Positions 31,683-40,053 of a stretch of 40,059 nt of DNA are shown piece after piece. The stretch spans positions 1 through 40,059 of the forward strand of contig JADJUW010000005.1 in the NCBI GenBank assembly GCA_016716835.1, written 5' to 3'. Below the pieces are notes generated by a model. The model saw only the letters and a program-made list of their open reading frames with translations. It searched no databases and was not told the origin of the DNA. The position numbers and the translations under genes are program-made. The first letter of the stretch is position 1; the number at the start of each line of letters is the position of its first letter. The stretch comes from Myxococcales bacterium (GTDB lineage Bacteria > Myxococcota_A > Polyangia > Haliangiales > Haliangiaceae).

Positions 31683-31755
31683 GTTGTGGGATGACAGCGA
31701 GAAACAGGTTGACAGCAGGAAAGTTGATAAATGCACTTGAAGTCTACAATACTTT

Positions 31756-32730
31756 TCAATCTTCTTCCAGCATAGCCAGAATTGTGTCATCTGCGCTATC
31801 CGACATCACGTCCACATTGCGGCGCTGAGATACCGATGACGCCTCCTTGCGGTTCGACGATGGGCGGACGCCACGGCTGTTATTTGCCATGATACGGGCC
31901 GCGCGCTCCTCGATGGAAGCCAAGACCTTCGCGGGCGTGATGTCGGCGGCTGTAAGTTCCTCTCCCGCTTCCTCCGCCTCGATGGCCATTGCCGCCGCCT
32001 CGTCAAACACGGCCCTGGCGATTGCCCGGCGGTTGCCGGCGAACAACGCGGAGGTGTGCTCGTAGTTGTCAGCGTTCTCCAACAGCTCTTCGCTGACCTG
32101 AGTCTGGTAGGTGTTGAGCCGCGACTCGGCGACCATGCGCTGGTGTTCAGCACGGGATTCAGCCTCGCGCTCGGCGAGAGTGGCGCGGTATCGGGCCTCT
32201 TCTGCCTTGCGGGTCATCTTGTCCAGCGCCCCCTTCACTTCTGGCGGCGCATCGTCCTTGCCGGCGTAGAAGACAAAGGCGGCCAGCTCGGCGCGCTCCT
32301 CCTGCGATAAGGCCGAGATGACCTTTGGGTCATACAGGCTGCTCATCGACAGGCCCGCCTTCGCGGTGAGCTGCTCATTCATCGCGCGAAGCTCCTGAAG
32401 CTCCTCGTTCATTGACGTTAGCTTGGTCGACGCCTTCTCCTTGAAGCCCCGGAGGCGCTCCAGGTCCAGGCGTTCCGAGACATGAAGCTCATCGGCGCCC
32501 TGGTACTCGTCGTACTCCTCGTCGCCTTCCTCGGGCGCCTCGTCCGCAGTCTCCTGCGGTTCCGCCTCGGCCTTCCGGCCATTCTTCTTGGGAGGCCCGG
32601 AGACTTCACCGGATATTAGGTTGCCGCGCAGCTCGGCAAGGATTGCGTCGTCAGCGACGCTATCGTTATGCAGCTCTGCCGCGACGCCCTCGAGGGGTTG
32701 TTCGACCATTTCGTTCTCTTGCATGTCCAT
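31756..32730 (-). CDS. Scaffolding protein
   Basis: 324 residues, highly acidic and almost wholly helical. The Glu/Asp-rich N-terminal region (EPQETADEAPEEGDEEYDEY), the coiled-coil centre (TSMNEELQELRAMNEQL) and a basic C-terminal segment (SRGVRPSSNRKEASS) are the normal plan of phage scaffolds, which direct coat assembly. It lies between portal and capsid genes. Two ATG codons (32730, 32724) are possible starts. Confidence 0.75.
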   Translation of the reverse strand: MDMQENEMVEQPLEGVAAELHNDSVADDAILAELRGNLISGEVSGPPKKNGRKAEAEPQETADEAPEEGDEEYDEYQGADELHVSERLDLERLRGFKEKASTKLTSMNEELQELRAMNEQLTAKAGLSMSSLYDPKVISALSQEERAELAAFVFYAGKDDAPPEVKGALDKMTRKAEEARYRATLAEREAESRAEHQRMVAESRLNTYQTQVSEELLENADNYEHTSALFAGNRRAIARAVFDEAAAMAIEAEEAGEELTAADITPAKVLASIEERAARIMANNSRGVRPSSNRKEASSVSQRRNVDVMSDSADDTILAMLEED

Positions 32731-32751
32731 ATTTCTGCCTTCTCCTTACGA

Positions 32752-34752
32752 TTAAATGCCATCCGATGAACTGCCGCCGCCTGAAAGCGGGGCATTGAGT
32801 CCTTGTGCTGCGGCGCGCGAGACATTGGCGACCGGCATACCTTCGTCGGTCGGCATAGAGCCGGCCTGCGCGGCAGCGGCTTTGCCTTCCTCGATGCGGA
32901 TTGCGCCGTCGATGAACTCGACAAACAGGGCGTAGATTTCCGGCGTCTCCTGCTGCACCTTGTATTGGCGGGCCAGCGCCATCGCTGACTTCACTTTTGG
33001 GATAATGACGTTCATTTCCATGAATTGGTCGGGGACGATGCGGTTCCCCTTCGAGATTTCGTCGATGATAAACATCGCTTCGTCCTCATGGGAAGACGAG
33101 CTGTACTTATTTGAGCCTTCGAGGTCGGGATTCGCAATCAGCTTGCGCGTCTCCGCGGGACCGCGCAGCAGACCCATCTGCGCCCAGCCCAGCACGGTTT
33201 CCGTGCGGAAGCTCGGCGACAGGGTGTCGAGCGCGGACTCCTCGATGAAGACCGTGTAGCGGATTCCATCCTTGGTCAGGTCCGGCCACTCGCGCTCCAT
33301 GAGGCCGGCGCCGCGCCGGAAGTAGACCTTGTGCTTGCCCTTGCGCTCTTTGGAGATGGCAATGTGCCCGCCGATGATGTGCTTGGCCGCTGCCATGAAT
33401 AGATTTTCGTACCGCATCGCGAACTGGTTGTGCCGCTCCGTGTTCTTGAAGGCGACCTCGCGCACCGCTGGGCCAGTCTCAATCCCACCCGGAATCTTGC
33501 TCTGGGTCGAGAAGTCACTGATACCCGTCTCCTGCATGGCCCGGTCGACGATGCGGTCAATCTGCGTGTATAGCTCTGGACTGATGACGTGCGGAACGTG
33601 AATGGTCGGCGGGCGTCCACCCGGCAGCTCCACGGTATCCATGTCGAGCCCGGCCACCTTGGACATCTTGAGCGAGCCCATGTTCGGGTCAACAAACGCC
33701 GTGGGCCGCACGTGGCGGCGCTGCATCTCAGCGATGAACTTCTCCAGCTCATCAATGCGAATCTGCTTGCCGGCGACGCGCTCCGTCAGTGAAACGCCGT
33801 AGAAGCCGCTGCGTGGGTTCTGGAAACGCAGGAACTCAACCGGGATGCAGCTATCTTCTTTCTTTTCACAGTGAAACATCACCTTGTCACAAAACTTCAC
33901 GTAGGTGAGCTCACCCATGTACATGCGCCAGCCCTCGGAGATGATGACATCGCCGCGGCTGCCAGATGAGCCCCTACGGTCAATCTCGAGAATTTCTTCC
34001 TCCAGCGACGGATGTTCTTCGATGAGCTGCATGGGGTCGACGAGGCGGTCGATGAATACTTCGTTTGGGATGTCGATGGGCGAGCCAGGGTTGTCGTCGA
34101 CGTACACCTGCCACGGCAGGATGCGTACGGCGTTGATGGTCACGTCGCCGGTCGAGATGAAAGAGCGACTATTGCCGCGCTCGAAGCGCAGCGCCGCGGT
34201 CCCGCAGACCAGGGCGTCGATGACCAGGTCGGGCGCAACCTCGTAGATGCCTGACTCCGGGTAGGTCGCCTTGATGCAGTCGTTGAGCTGCTCGGTGACA
34301 CGCTGGGCCGTCCAGTTGCCGCCGCGCGACACCGTGCGAGGCATGGGGCGCTGCTTGCCGATGATGGCTGCCAGCGCGTCGACTAGCGTCGCGATTAGGT
34401 TCTGGCGGGGCACCGCGCCGGTCTGCGACGAGAACAGGAAGTGCGCATCGCGCTCCGAATCCCCAGTGGCAGCGCCGTTCTCCACCAGGTCTGCCGGCGT
34501 CCGCCCGTCGTACCATCGGCAGAAGGTGCGCATGTTGCCGCGCGCCCCACTGGTTGACTTCCGCAGCGCCTCGATGCGCTCTTTTGCCATCGAGAAGACG
34601 GCGTCGCGCCCCTCCTGGGTTTCGATGTCTGGCTCGTTCCACTTCGAGGCATCCGTGCCGTGGGCCATGATTTTCGACATGCGCTCATCGGTCATGCCGT
34701 CTGACGCGCCTTTGGATGTGTAGGATTCTACCAATGCCAGTTTTTTACTCAT
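32752..34752 (-). CDS. Portal protein
   Basis: 666 residues, typical of short-tailed phage portals and close in size to P22 gp1. Alpha/beta sequence with a clip/stem-like middle (INAVRILPWQVYVDDNPGSP and MQLIEEHPSLEEEILE) and C-terminal helices. It lies directly after the terminase large subunit, overlapping it by 8 bases, and before the scaffold, the standard head order. No short diagnostic motif exists for this family; the call rests on size, position and composition. Confidence 0.75.
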   Translation of the reverse strand: MSKKLALVESYTSKGASDGMTDERMSKIMAHGTDASKWNEPDIETQEGRDAVFSMAKERIEALRKSTSGARGNMRTFCRWYDGRTPADLVENGAATGDSERDAHFLFSSQTGAVPRQNLIATLVDALAAIIGKQRPMPRTVSRGGNWTAQRVTEQLNDCIKATYPESGIYEVAPDLVIDALVCGTAALRFERGNSRSFISTGDVTINAVRILPWQVYVDDNPGSPIDIPNEVFIDRLVDPMQLIEEHPSLEEEILEIDRRGSSGSRGDVIISEGWRMYMGELTYVKFCDKVMFHCEKKEDSCIPVEFLRFQNPRSGFYGVSLTERVAGKQIRIDELEKFIAEMQRRHVRPTAFVDPNMGSLKMSKVAGLDMDTVELPGGRPPTIHVPHVISPELYTQIDRIVDRAMQETGISDFSTQSKIPGGIETGPAVREVAFKNTERHNQFAMRYENLFMAAAKHIIGGHIAISKERKGKHKVYFRRGAGLMEREWPDLTKDGIRYTVFIEESALDTLSPSFRTETVLGWAQMGLLRGPAETRKLIANPDLEGSNKYSSSSHEDEAMFIIDEISKGNRIVPDQFMEMNVIIPKVKSAMALARQYKVQQETPEIYALFVEFIDGAIRIEEGKAAAAQAGSMPTDEGMPVANVSRAAAQGLNAPLSGGGSSSDGI

Positions 34753-36343
34753 CGTCTTTGTCCTTTAGCTGCGCCAGTAGGCCCAATGGGTCATCATAGT
34801 TATACTTTGGGCCGACAGTTTCACCGCGAAAAATTGCTTCCTCGCGCTCGTCCAGGGTCATCCGCTTGGGCTTCGCGACCGGCGCATTGCTCTCGATGTG
34901 GCGGTTCTTAGCGTATCGGAAGCTGTAGATAGCGGCATCCGACAAGTCGTTCGGAAACCTGCGGTCCTCTGACTGCCTCGTCGTCCCCATGGTCTTCTTG
35001 TTCCACAGGATTGCCGACATTTCGTCGACCAGCGGCGACGATGGGTTGAGCCATACCAGCCCCGATGTGGCGGCGCGGTTAAATTGGTTAATGTACTCAA
35101 TCTTGTTGTGCTTCTCGGCGCGAATGAAGGTGAGCCCGTATGTGCGCTGCAAGCCTTCCATGATAATCACGCCGCCGCCGCCTGGGTCACCAACGCGAGC
35201 TAGGACAGGCTTGGGCAGCGACGATTCCGCATCGCGAATCATCTGTGCAATCTGCTGCTCGGTGATTTCCCGGCGCTTGATTGACATGAACTCGTAGACT
35301 TCAGGCTCGGTGCGCTTGAAGGCCCAGATGACGAGGGCCGTGCCATCGTGAAACCCGAAGTCGGCGCCCATGATGAACTCAAACCCATCGGTGAAGTCCG
35401 GCGCGTTGGCGCCGTAGCAGTTGACATCGCGGGACACCATGAAGGTGTTGAGGTCGTTGGTTTCGACCCACTGACCCAGGTACTCGCGGCGCCAAATTGG
35501 GTTGTCGTCGGCCCAGCCAAAACGCTTCTTGCGCTTGAGCGCCGTCTCCCAAATGTGCGGCATCTTCGTGTTCTCTTTTGAAGTCCACGTGTGGAATTTC
35601 CACCGGTACGGGATTGCTGGTTTCTCTTGGCCGTGCTGCCAGTTGGAAACCTGCTCTGTCCCGTCCTCGGCCTCGATGGTCTTGGGTGGCGCGCATGTCG
35701 CCTCGTAGAAGTCGCCTTCGCACGGGCCTTCCGGCGTACCGGACAGCCACAGCGCCCCGCCGTAGTCGAGCAGGGCCGGCGGCACAACCACATCCGTCAG
35801 CATGTGGAACAGGTCGCGGCGGTAGACCATTGCTTCGTCGATGACCACGCGGTGATACTTGCGACCGCGCACCTTGCTGACTTCCGCCTCGCTCTCGGCG
35901 CCGCAGAGCACCATCATCGAGTCATTGGGGAAGCGAAACGTCAGCGACGTGCCGTTGGACTTGCAGCCCAGGCTGTAGTCCTTGTTGAGCGTGTGCATGT
36001 CTTCCCAGTAAATCCCTGCCGCGTGCGGCTTGGACAAGCAGAAGATAGCAACACGAAAGCCTGGTATCTCGATGCAGCTCGCCATGCAGGCGACGAGGAT
36101 GGCGTACGACTTGCCACTTCGGCGTGGGCACATGACCGATACGAAATCATCCGACTCCACGGCCAGGCAGTACTGCTTGTGCGACAGCGTGCGCCGCATC
36201 GACTCCGCCTTGTGCGGGCTCGACAGCTTGCGCTGCTCCTCCTTGGAAAGCTGTGGCAGCGAGTGCTCGCGCAGCATCTCATCGAGCAGCTCGAAGTACT
36301 TGTCTTCGCTCGATTCCGGTTGCTGCTTCGAGCTCTTGCTCAT
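34745..36343 (-). CDS. terL: Terminase large subunit
   Basis: 532 residues. ATPase: Walker A CPRRSGKS (72-79), Walker B VVIDEAM (166-172), and the coupling motif LWLSGTPEG (199-206). Nuclease: D328 in GADFGFHDGTALVIW, D386 in VGDPGGGG, and D469 in DLSDAAIYSF, the acidic residues of the RNase-H-like domain that cuts concatemers. This motor packages DNA through the portal. The ATG overlaps the upstream stop and has AGAGGAAAA as ribosome site. Confidence 0.92.
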   Translation of the reverse strand: MSKSSKQQPESSEDKYFELLDEMLREHSLPQLSKEEQRKLSSPHKAESMRRTLSHKQYCLAVESDDFVSVMCPRRSGKSYAILVACMASCIEIPGFRVAIFCLSKPHAAGIYWEDMHTLNKDYSLGCKSNGTSLTFRFPNDSMMVLCGAESEAEVSKVRGRKYHRVVIDEAMVYRRDLFHMLTDVVVPPALLDYGGALWLSGTPEGPCEGDFYEATCAPPKTIEAEDGTEQVSNWQHGQEKPAIPYRWKFHTWTSKENTKMPHIWETALKRKKRFGWADDNPIWRREYLGQWVETNDLNTFMVSRDVNCYGANAPDFTDGFEFIMGADFGFHDGTALVIWAFKRTEPEVYEFMSIKRREITEQQIAQMIRDAESSLPKPVLARVGDPGGGGVIIMEGLQRTYGLTFIRAEKHNKIEYINQFNRAATSGLVWLNPSSPLVDEMSAILWNKKTMGTTRQSEDRRFPNDLSDAAIYSFRYAKNRHIESNAPVAKPKRMTLDEREEAIFRGETVGPKYNYDDPLGLLAQLKDKDDE

Positions 36344-36726
36344 TTTTCCTCTAGCTCGATGGTGAAGATTTTGTTCGTGTTCACCAGCACAGACCTATCG
36401 CTCCACGCAGGGTGGAGCAGGATGAACCCCGCGGGCGCATTTTTGAACGTAGCAACCCCGTGCCCGGCAGGTATCCAGCACCGCAGCGGCTTGCCAAGCA
36501 CCTCTACAGTTCCGTCGAAGAAGACTTTGTCGATTCGCCGGGCGGGAGCTTCATTGGGCGTAGCAGGATGCTGTGGGCCTGGCCCAGCAACGTCCCGAAC
36601 GCCTGGACGAATTGCGCCCGGTTGTGGCACGTGTACACCGGCAGCGGCCCCGCCGGCTTTAGCAGGCCCATCGCTAGGCTTATCTGTTGGTTGTGACTGT
36701 TTGTTTGTCCTCGGATGTGACACCAA
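36340..36726 (-). CDS. Small protein before terL; start uncertain
   Basis: The C-terminal part (from about KVFFDGTVEVLGKPLRCW to the end, IELEEK) looks like a small beta barrel and is coupled to terL by overlapping stop and start. The upstream part of the frame overlaps the acetyltransferase-like gene by about 220 bases in another frame and is Pro/Gly/Ala-rich. The true start may therefore be the GTG at 36501, just after the stop of that gene, giving 53 residues. Function unknown. Confidence 0.5.
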   Translation of the reverse strand: MVSHPRTNKQSQPTDKPSDGPAKAGGAAAGVHVPQPGAIRPGVRDVAGPGPQHPATPNEAPARRIDKVFFDGTVEVLGKPLRCWIPAGHGVATFKNAPAGFILLHPAWSDRSVLVNTNKIFTIELEEK

Positions 36727-36992
36727 TGCACGACACCTTTCCGCAGGATTCGCCCCGCGATGTCCATATCTCTCGGCTGCTCTAGCACGCCGTACCCTAG
36801 AATCTTCTTGTCTGGCCCCTCGGCCACCGTGACGATGCTCCGCTCGATGATGCGCCGCAGCAGCTCGCGGTGGGGGTCATAGAACAGGTCATCCGGCATG
36901 AAGGCGTTGAGCCTGCGCAGGGACGCCAGCCATGACTTCATGATGTACGGGACATCCTCGACCATTGGTCCCCTGATAACGAAATCAGCCAT
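36504..36992 (-). CDS. GNAT-like acetyltransferase-fold phage protein
   Basis: 162 residues. The opening FVIRGPMVEDVPYIMKSWLASLRR, then IIERSIVTVAEGPDKKILGYGVLEQ and GVVHWCHIRG, match the beta-alpha layout of the small GNAT-like proteins often found beside phage terminase genes. The acetyl-CoA loop usually written R-x-x-G-x-G/A is not obvious (HIRGQTNSHNQ), so catalysis is doubtful. It may act as a structural fold. Function in phages is not established. Confidence 0.65.
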   Translation of the reverse strand: MADFVIRGPMVEDVPYIMKSWLASLRRLNAFMPDDLFYDPHRELLRRIIERSIVTVAEGPDKKILGYGVLEQPRDMDIAGRILRKGVVHWCHIRGQTNSHNQQISLAMGLLKPAGPLPVYTCHNRAQFVQAFGTLLGQAHSILLRPMKLPPGESTKSSSTEL

Positions 36993-37734
36993 TGCCTGGC
37001 TCGCCTTCTAGCCAATCAGACGGTGGCACAATCTCCGATGTCGTCTCTTCCTCGAACTTATCGAACGGCATCGGGCGCTCCACCTTGGTCACGACGCTGG
37101 CGGCGTTGCGCCGGTCCCACGCTTCGTCTTTCTGGGCCACGGCGTCGTCCACCAGGTCCTCGACCTCGGCCACTGTTGCTTCATCGTCCATGTCAAATTC
37201 TTCCATTCCAACTTCGACTAGCTCCTTGCTCACGGGAGCATCATTCAGCACAGCGTTCACTTCCGCCGGCAGCTTCGAGCGACTCGGCATTGCCTTGATG
37301 ACCGTCGCATCCCGGATGTAGGGAATCGCCGCCAGTTGCATGACCTTGATGCGGTCCTCTTCCGGCGCGGAAGACAGGAACTTCGCCATCATACGCAGCC
37401 GGTCATACGAACTCATTTTCATCAACGTCTGTTGGGTGTCACTCTTGATGCTCTTGAGCATCTTGATGAGCCCCTCGTAGACCTTCGATACCTTCGCAAT
37501 CGAAGACACCAGGTCTTTGTCATGCACGGTGTCGTCGACCGCCATGCGCTTGTAGACCTTCGACAGATGCCGCAGCATGTTGCGCGCCGTGTTCGACAGC
37601 CGCTCAATATCGCCGACCAGGCTCAGGTCACCGCGCCCATCCCGCACCAGGGCTTTGCGCTTAAAGGGCAAGCATGTGTCGCACCCTGCCCCCACATCGT
37701 TCACCGAGACTTCGCACACCTTGCACCTAAGCAT
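36985..37734 (-). CDS. Zinc-finger helical protein, possible small terminase
   Basis: 249 residues. An N-terminal four-cysteine finger (CKVC, CDTC within 30 residues) is followed by a helical region with repeated leucines (SNTARNMLRHLSKVYKRM, KVYEGLIKMLKSIKSD) and an acidic C-terminus (MEEFDMDDEATVAEVEDLVDD). It precedes the packaging genes and could be the DNA-recognition (small) terminase subunit. No small-terminase signature proves this. ATG 37734 has GAAGGCGAG upstream; the longer frame adds six unlikely residues. Confidence 0.55.
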   Translation of the reverse strand: MLRCKVCEVSVNDVGAGCDTCLPFKRKALVRDGRGDLSLVGDIERLSNTARNMLRHLSKVYKRMAVDDTVHDKDLVSSIAKVSKVYEGLIKMLKSIKSDTQQTLMKMSSYDRLRMMAKFLSSAPEEDRIKVMQLAAIPYIRDATVIKAMPSRSKLPAEVNAVLNDAPVSKELVEVGMEEFDMDDEATVAEVEDLVDDAVAQKDEAWDRRNAASVVTKVERPMPFDKFEEETTSEIVPPSDWLEGEPGNG

Positions 37735-37927
37735 GGGGCTCGCCTTCCTCATCCTCAGCAGCTTTCAACAAGTCCTGTAGCACGACCCCCGCCTGCTCTT
37801 CGGTCATGCTCCACAGTGCCATCATGGCCCCTTTCTTGGGCTTATATAGCTTGGTCATGAGCGCCATGAGCTGGGTGCGGTTGCTCTTAATCGGCCCCGT
37901 CGCGGGCATTGACCGCTTACGCTTCAT
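37727..37927 (-). CDS. Small basic protein next to the endolysin
   Basis: 66 residues: basic N-terminus (MKRKRSMPATGPIKSN), a helical middle (QLMALMTKLYKPKKGAMMALW) and an acidic tail. GAGGGGAAGG precedes the ATG, which overlaps the endolysin stop. No family recognised; the longer frame to 38191 is shadow sequence. Confidence 0.65.
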   Translation of the reverse strand: MKRKRSMPATGPIKSNRTQLMALMTKLYKPKKGAMMALWSMTEEQAGVVLQDLLKAAEDEEGEPHA

Positions 37928-38409
37928 GCCTTCCCCTCGCGGACGATGTCGTCGTTGTAGGACATGCCGGTCTTCCAGTTGCGCCTCTCGCCGATGTCGG
38001 CGTGTACGAAATTCTTGTACCCGGCGAGCCCGCCGATACCTATCTGCCCAGCATCTCGCAGCACCCGCAGCCGCATAAACACTTCCTCCGGGGCCATCGA
38101 CTGCACCGTGAAGTCCACCGCCATGCCGAGCATGTGCCGGCTGTCGCTGGAGCCCTTCACCTGCATGTTGTAGGCGGGGGTGCGATACCAACTGTTCACC
38201 GTGATAGGGTTGTCGCCCATCGCCTCGCGGATGGCTTCCATCATCACCGCGGCCTTGCGCGCGTTCTCCAGCGCCTTGCCGGTGGGCAGCGTCCGCTCCC
38301 GGTCCCTACAGGCGACCTCCCGCCAGGTGAAGTGCGCACTGGGACCGCTAAATTCCGTCGCCGTTGGCGTTATCCGCCGGGTGATTAGATTCATCAACGC
38401 TGTAAACAT
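37924..38409 (-). CDS. Endolysin, peptidase M15 family
   Basis: 161 residues. The VNSWYRTPAYN segment, SDSRHMLGMAVDFTV (H92, D99) and NFVHADIG (H136) are the zinc-binding set of M15 D-Ala-D-Ala peptidases, common phage endolysins that cleave peptidoglycan peptides. No signal peptide is evident, so release probably needs a holin (candidate at 39417-39683). Spanins are on the other side of the window's ends. The ATG is close to the end of the upstream gene. Confidence 0.85.
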   Translation of the reverse strand: MFTALMNLITRRITPTATEFSGPSAHFTWREVACRDRERTLPTGKALENARKAAVMMEAIREAMGDNPITVNSWYRTPAYNMQVKGSSDSRHMLGMAVDFTVQSMAPEEVFMRLRVLRDAGQIGIGGLAGYKNFVHADIGERRNWKTGMSYNDDIVREGKA

Positions 38410-38421
38410 GTCGCTCCTCGG

Positions 38422-38802
38422 CTAGTTGTAGAAATTCGGCGGATTCGAGTACAGCAAAACAACCGACGCGTTCTCCGCCATGAAGGGTTTGATGCGCCTC
38501 ATGAGCTCGTCCCGCTCTATCGGACCCTTGGTCGCATAGATTAGCTTCTTGAACTTCCGTAATGGCTTCTGCCCCAGGGTGTAGTGGGGGACAATCGACT
38601 GCATGTCCCTGTCTTCCACGGGCTCATCGAGCACCACACAGGCGTTGATTCCTTGGCTCACCGCCACCAGGGCGCCCCAGATGTACTCCGGGTCCACGGA
38701 CTCTTCCGCGGACGGGCTCCACAGCCCATCGGGGAACCGCTCCTTGAGCATCTCCTTGAACCGCGCCGCGATGGACTCGGCCTTCTTGACGGTATCTATC
38801 AC
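38422..38802 (-). CDS. Unknown 126-aa protein
   Basis: A GTG start overlaps the stop of the HNH gene (GTGA). N-terminus helical (TVKKAESIAARFKEMLKERF); the rest is mixed alpha/beta (WGALVAVSQGINACVVLDEP, ENASVVLLYSNPPNFYN). No family recognised. The extended frame to 38865 is unlikely because it overlaps the HNH gene. Confidence 0.6.
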   Translation of the reverse strand: MIDTVKKAESIAARFKEMLKERFPDGLWSPSAEESVDPEYIWGALVAVSQGINACVVLDEPVEDRDMQSIVPHYTLGQKPLRKFKKLIYATKGPIERDELMRRIKPFMAENASVVLLYSNPPNFYN

Positions 38803-39161
38803 TTCACACCCCGCGCGCGGCGCATCGAATGGGCGTGGGACACATTCTCGCTGCGGGTTACCCACTCCAGGTTCGCCACGCGGTTGTCTAGCTTGTTGCC
38901 ATTGCGGTGATTGACTTCCAATGGACGCAGCGCGTCAGTGTCCCGCTCGTGGAATGTCTCTGCAACCAGCCGATGCACGTAGACGCACTTGCGCTCGGGC
39001 ATCCGCACGTTGACCTTGGCATACCGTCCTGGCTCCGCCGTCTGCGCTAGACGTGCAAAGTACGCCCCTTTATCTGCCCACACATCGCCACACTCGTGGA
39101 TTAGGTAGGTCGGGTTGGTGGGCCAGGGTTTCACGGGAACTCGATTATTTGATTTCAGCAT
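38799..39161 (-). CDS. HNH endonuclease
   Basis: 120 residues. VHRLVAETF (62-70) followed by LEVNHRNGNKLDNRVANLEWVT (81-102) is the HNH core: H63 and H85 with N93 and the Asn of the NLEW block as metal and phosphate contacts. This compact type resembles homing endonucleases. HNH genes near terminase also assist packaging in some phages. It overlaps both neighbours by short stretches, so it is not an obvious recent insertion. Confidence 0.85.
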   Translation of the reverse strand: MLKSNNRVPVKPWPTNPTYLIHECGDVWADKGAYFARLAQTAEPGRYAKVNVRMPERKCVYVHRLVAETFHERDTDALRPLEVNHRNGNKLDNRVANLEWVTRSENVSHAHSMRRARGVK

Positions 39162-39417
39162 TGGTAATCAGAAAATCATCATCGCAGCAGAATTGCAAGT
39201 ACACCGGGGATGAATCAATGGGCGTTATCTTGATGACCACGCGGTCCTTGAAGTGAATCGACCACTGTACGCCATCCCGTGTCGTCTCAATGGTTACATC
39301 TCGATTCAGCGACTTCGTCTCTATCCACCGACGCACCCACTGAATCGCCCACGGCGGCGCGAGGTACTTCGTTCCGTTGACCGTGATGGAGTCGCCGTCA
39401 ATCCTGACGGCTTGCAT
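39145..39417 (-). CDS. Unknown 90-aa beta-rich protein
   Basis: The ATG at 39417 overlaps the stop of the holin-like gene (TGATG). A WAIQWVRRWIE helix is followed by alternating strands (VTIETTRDGVQWSIHFKDRVVIKI). No family recognised. The GTG at 39420 is a possible alternative start. Confidence 0.6.
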   Translation of the reverse strand: MQAVRIDGDSITVNGTKYLAPPWAIQWVRRWIETKSLNRDVTIETTRDGVQWSIHFKDRVVIKITPIDSSPVYLQFCCDDDFLITNAEIK

Positions 39418-39683
39418 CACTTGCCCCGGAGTTGCTTGCTTAGTCGCCCCACCGTGCCATCCGCTTTCGCGTCAAACACCTGGTTGACCGCGGCCCGGGT
39501 GTTGAGCTTCGCGACTAGCCAGGCGAGGACCGCCGAGATTTTCGAGAACACACCAAGTAGCTTGTCATCCAGCTTGGTGTTCGTCAGCGGGGCGATGAGC
39601 GCAAGCAGCGCGCCTAGCGCACCGAGGATTGCGAGCGCCTTGGGTCCGTATTCCACGACGTAGCCGATGATTTGTTCAAGCAT
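39417..39683 (-). CDS. Holin-like membrane protein
   Basis: 88 residues: one strong transmembrane helix (about 13-33, PKALAILGALGALLALIAPL), a second amphipathic helix (about 41-60) and a basic C-terminal tail. As first gene of the late operon, five genes before the endolysin, it is the best holin candidate in the window. Single-TM plus amphipathic helix holins are known. Lysis function is inferred. Confidence 0.55.
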   Translation of the reverse strand: MLEQIIGYVVEYGPKALAILGALGALLALIAPLTNTKLDDKLLGVFSKISAVLAWLVAKLNTRAAVNQVFDAKADGTVGRLSKQLRGK

Positions 39684-39835
39684 GGGGAAACGCTAACATG
39701 GGGAAAAAGACCGCGCTACGGCGACGCTGTGGGCCTCTGTGTGGAAGCCGTGGGGAAGCAGGGGTGGAAAATCTAGGGGGAACGGGATTCGAGTGGGGGG
39801 TAGCTCCCCTGGGCAGATAGTCACCAGCGGGTGGG

Positions 39836-39935
39836 GGAGTCTACGCCACGTGTGGTGCGGGGTGGAAATTGGGGAGACTACACGTGAGGTAGGTGGGATG
39901 GGTTGGGCAAAATTATGGAGACTACATGTGAGGTA
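39836..39935. repeat. Related 19-base sites upstream of the late operon
   Basis: GGAGACTACACGTGAGGTA (39873-39891) and GGAGACTACATGTGAGGTA (39917-39935) differ by one base and start 44 bases apart, about four helical turns. A weaker relative, GGAGTCTACGCCACGTG, begins at 39836. The core (CACGTG or CATGTG) is palindromic or nearly so. Possible activator or operator sites for the late operon. Confidence 0.65.
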
Positions 39936-40014
39936 TCGCTGCGCTCGCCCCCCGGGTAAACCCGAAAAGGGGGAGGGGGGGGTGCTCTCGCTTGCAGCTT
40001 CGCACCTTCCCCAA

Positions 40015-40053
40015 CGCAGCGGTGGCCATGGCCGCTCCGCTTCCACCGCTGCG
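40015..40053. repeat. 11-base inverted repeat at the right edge
   Basis: CGCAGCGGTGG (40015-40025) is the exact inverse complement of CCACCGCTGCG (40043-40053), with a 17-base loop. The second arm continues into the palindrome CGCTGCGCAGCG (40047-40058). It may be a terminator-like or structural element cut by the window edge. Confidence 0.6.

Noticed and set aside
35591..36832. A 413-residue open frame on the plus strand
   Set aside because: It runs antisense across terL and its upstream neighbours. Long open antisense frames are expected with this GC-biased codon use.
39730..39800. G-quadruplex control element
   Set aside because: G runs exist but the loops are long and uneven; without a folding test this is only base composition.
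39693..40046. A 117-residue minus-strand frame in the right end
   Set aside because: Composition is dominated by Pro, Arg, Ser and His with no ribosome site; it reflects G-rich repeats.
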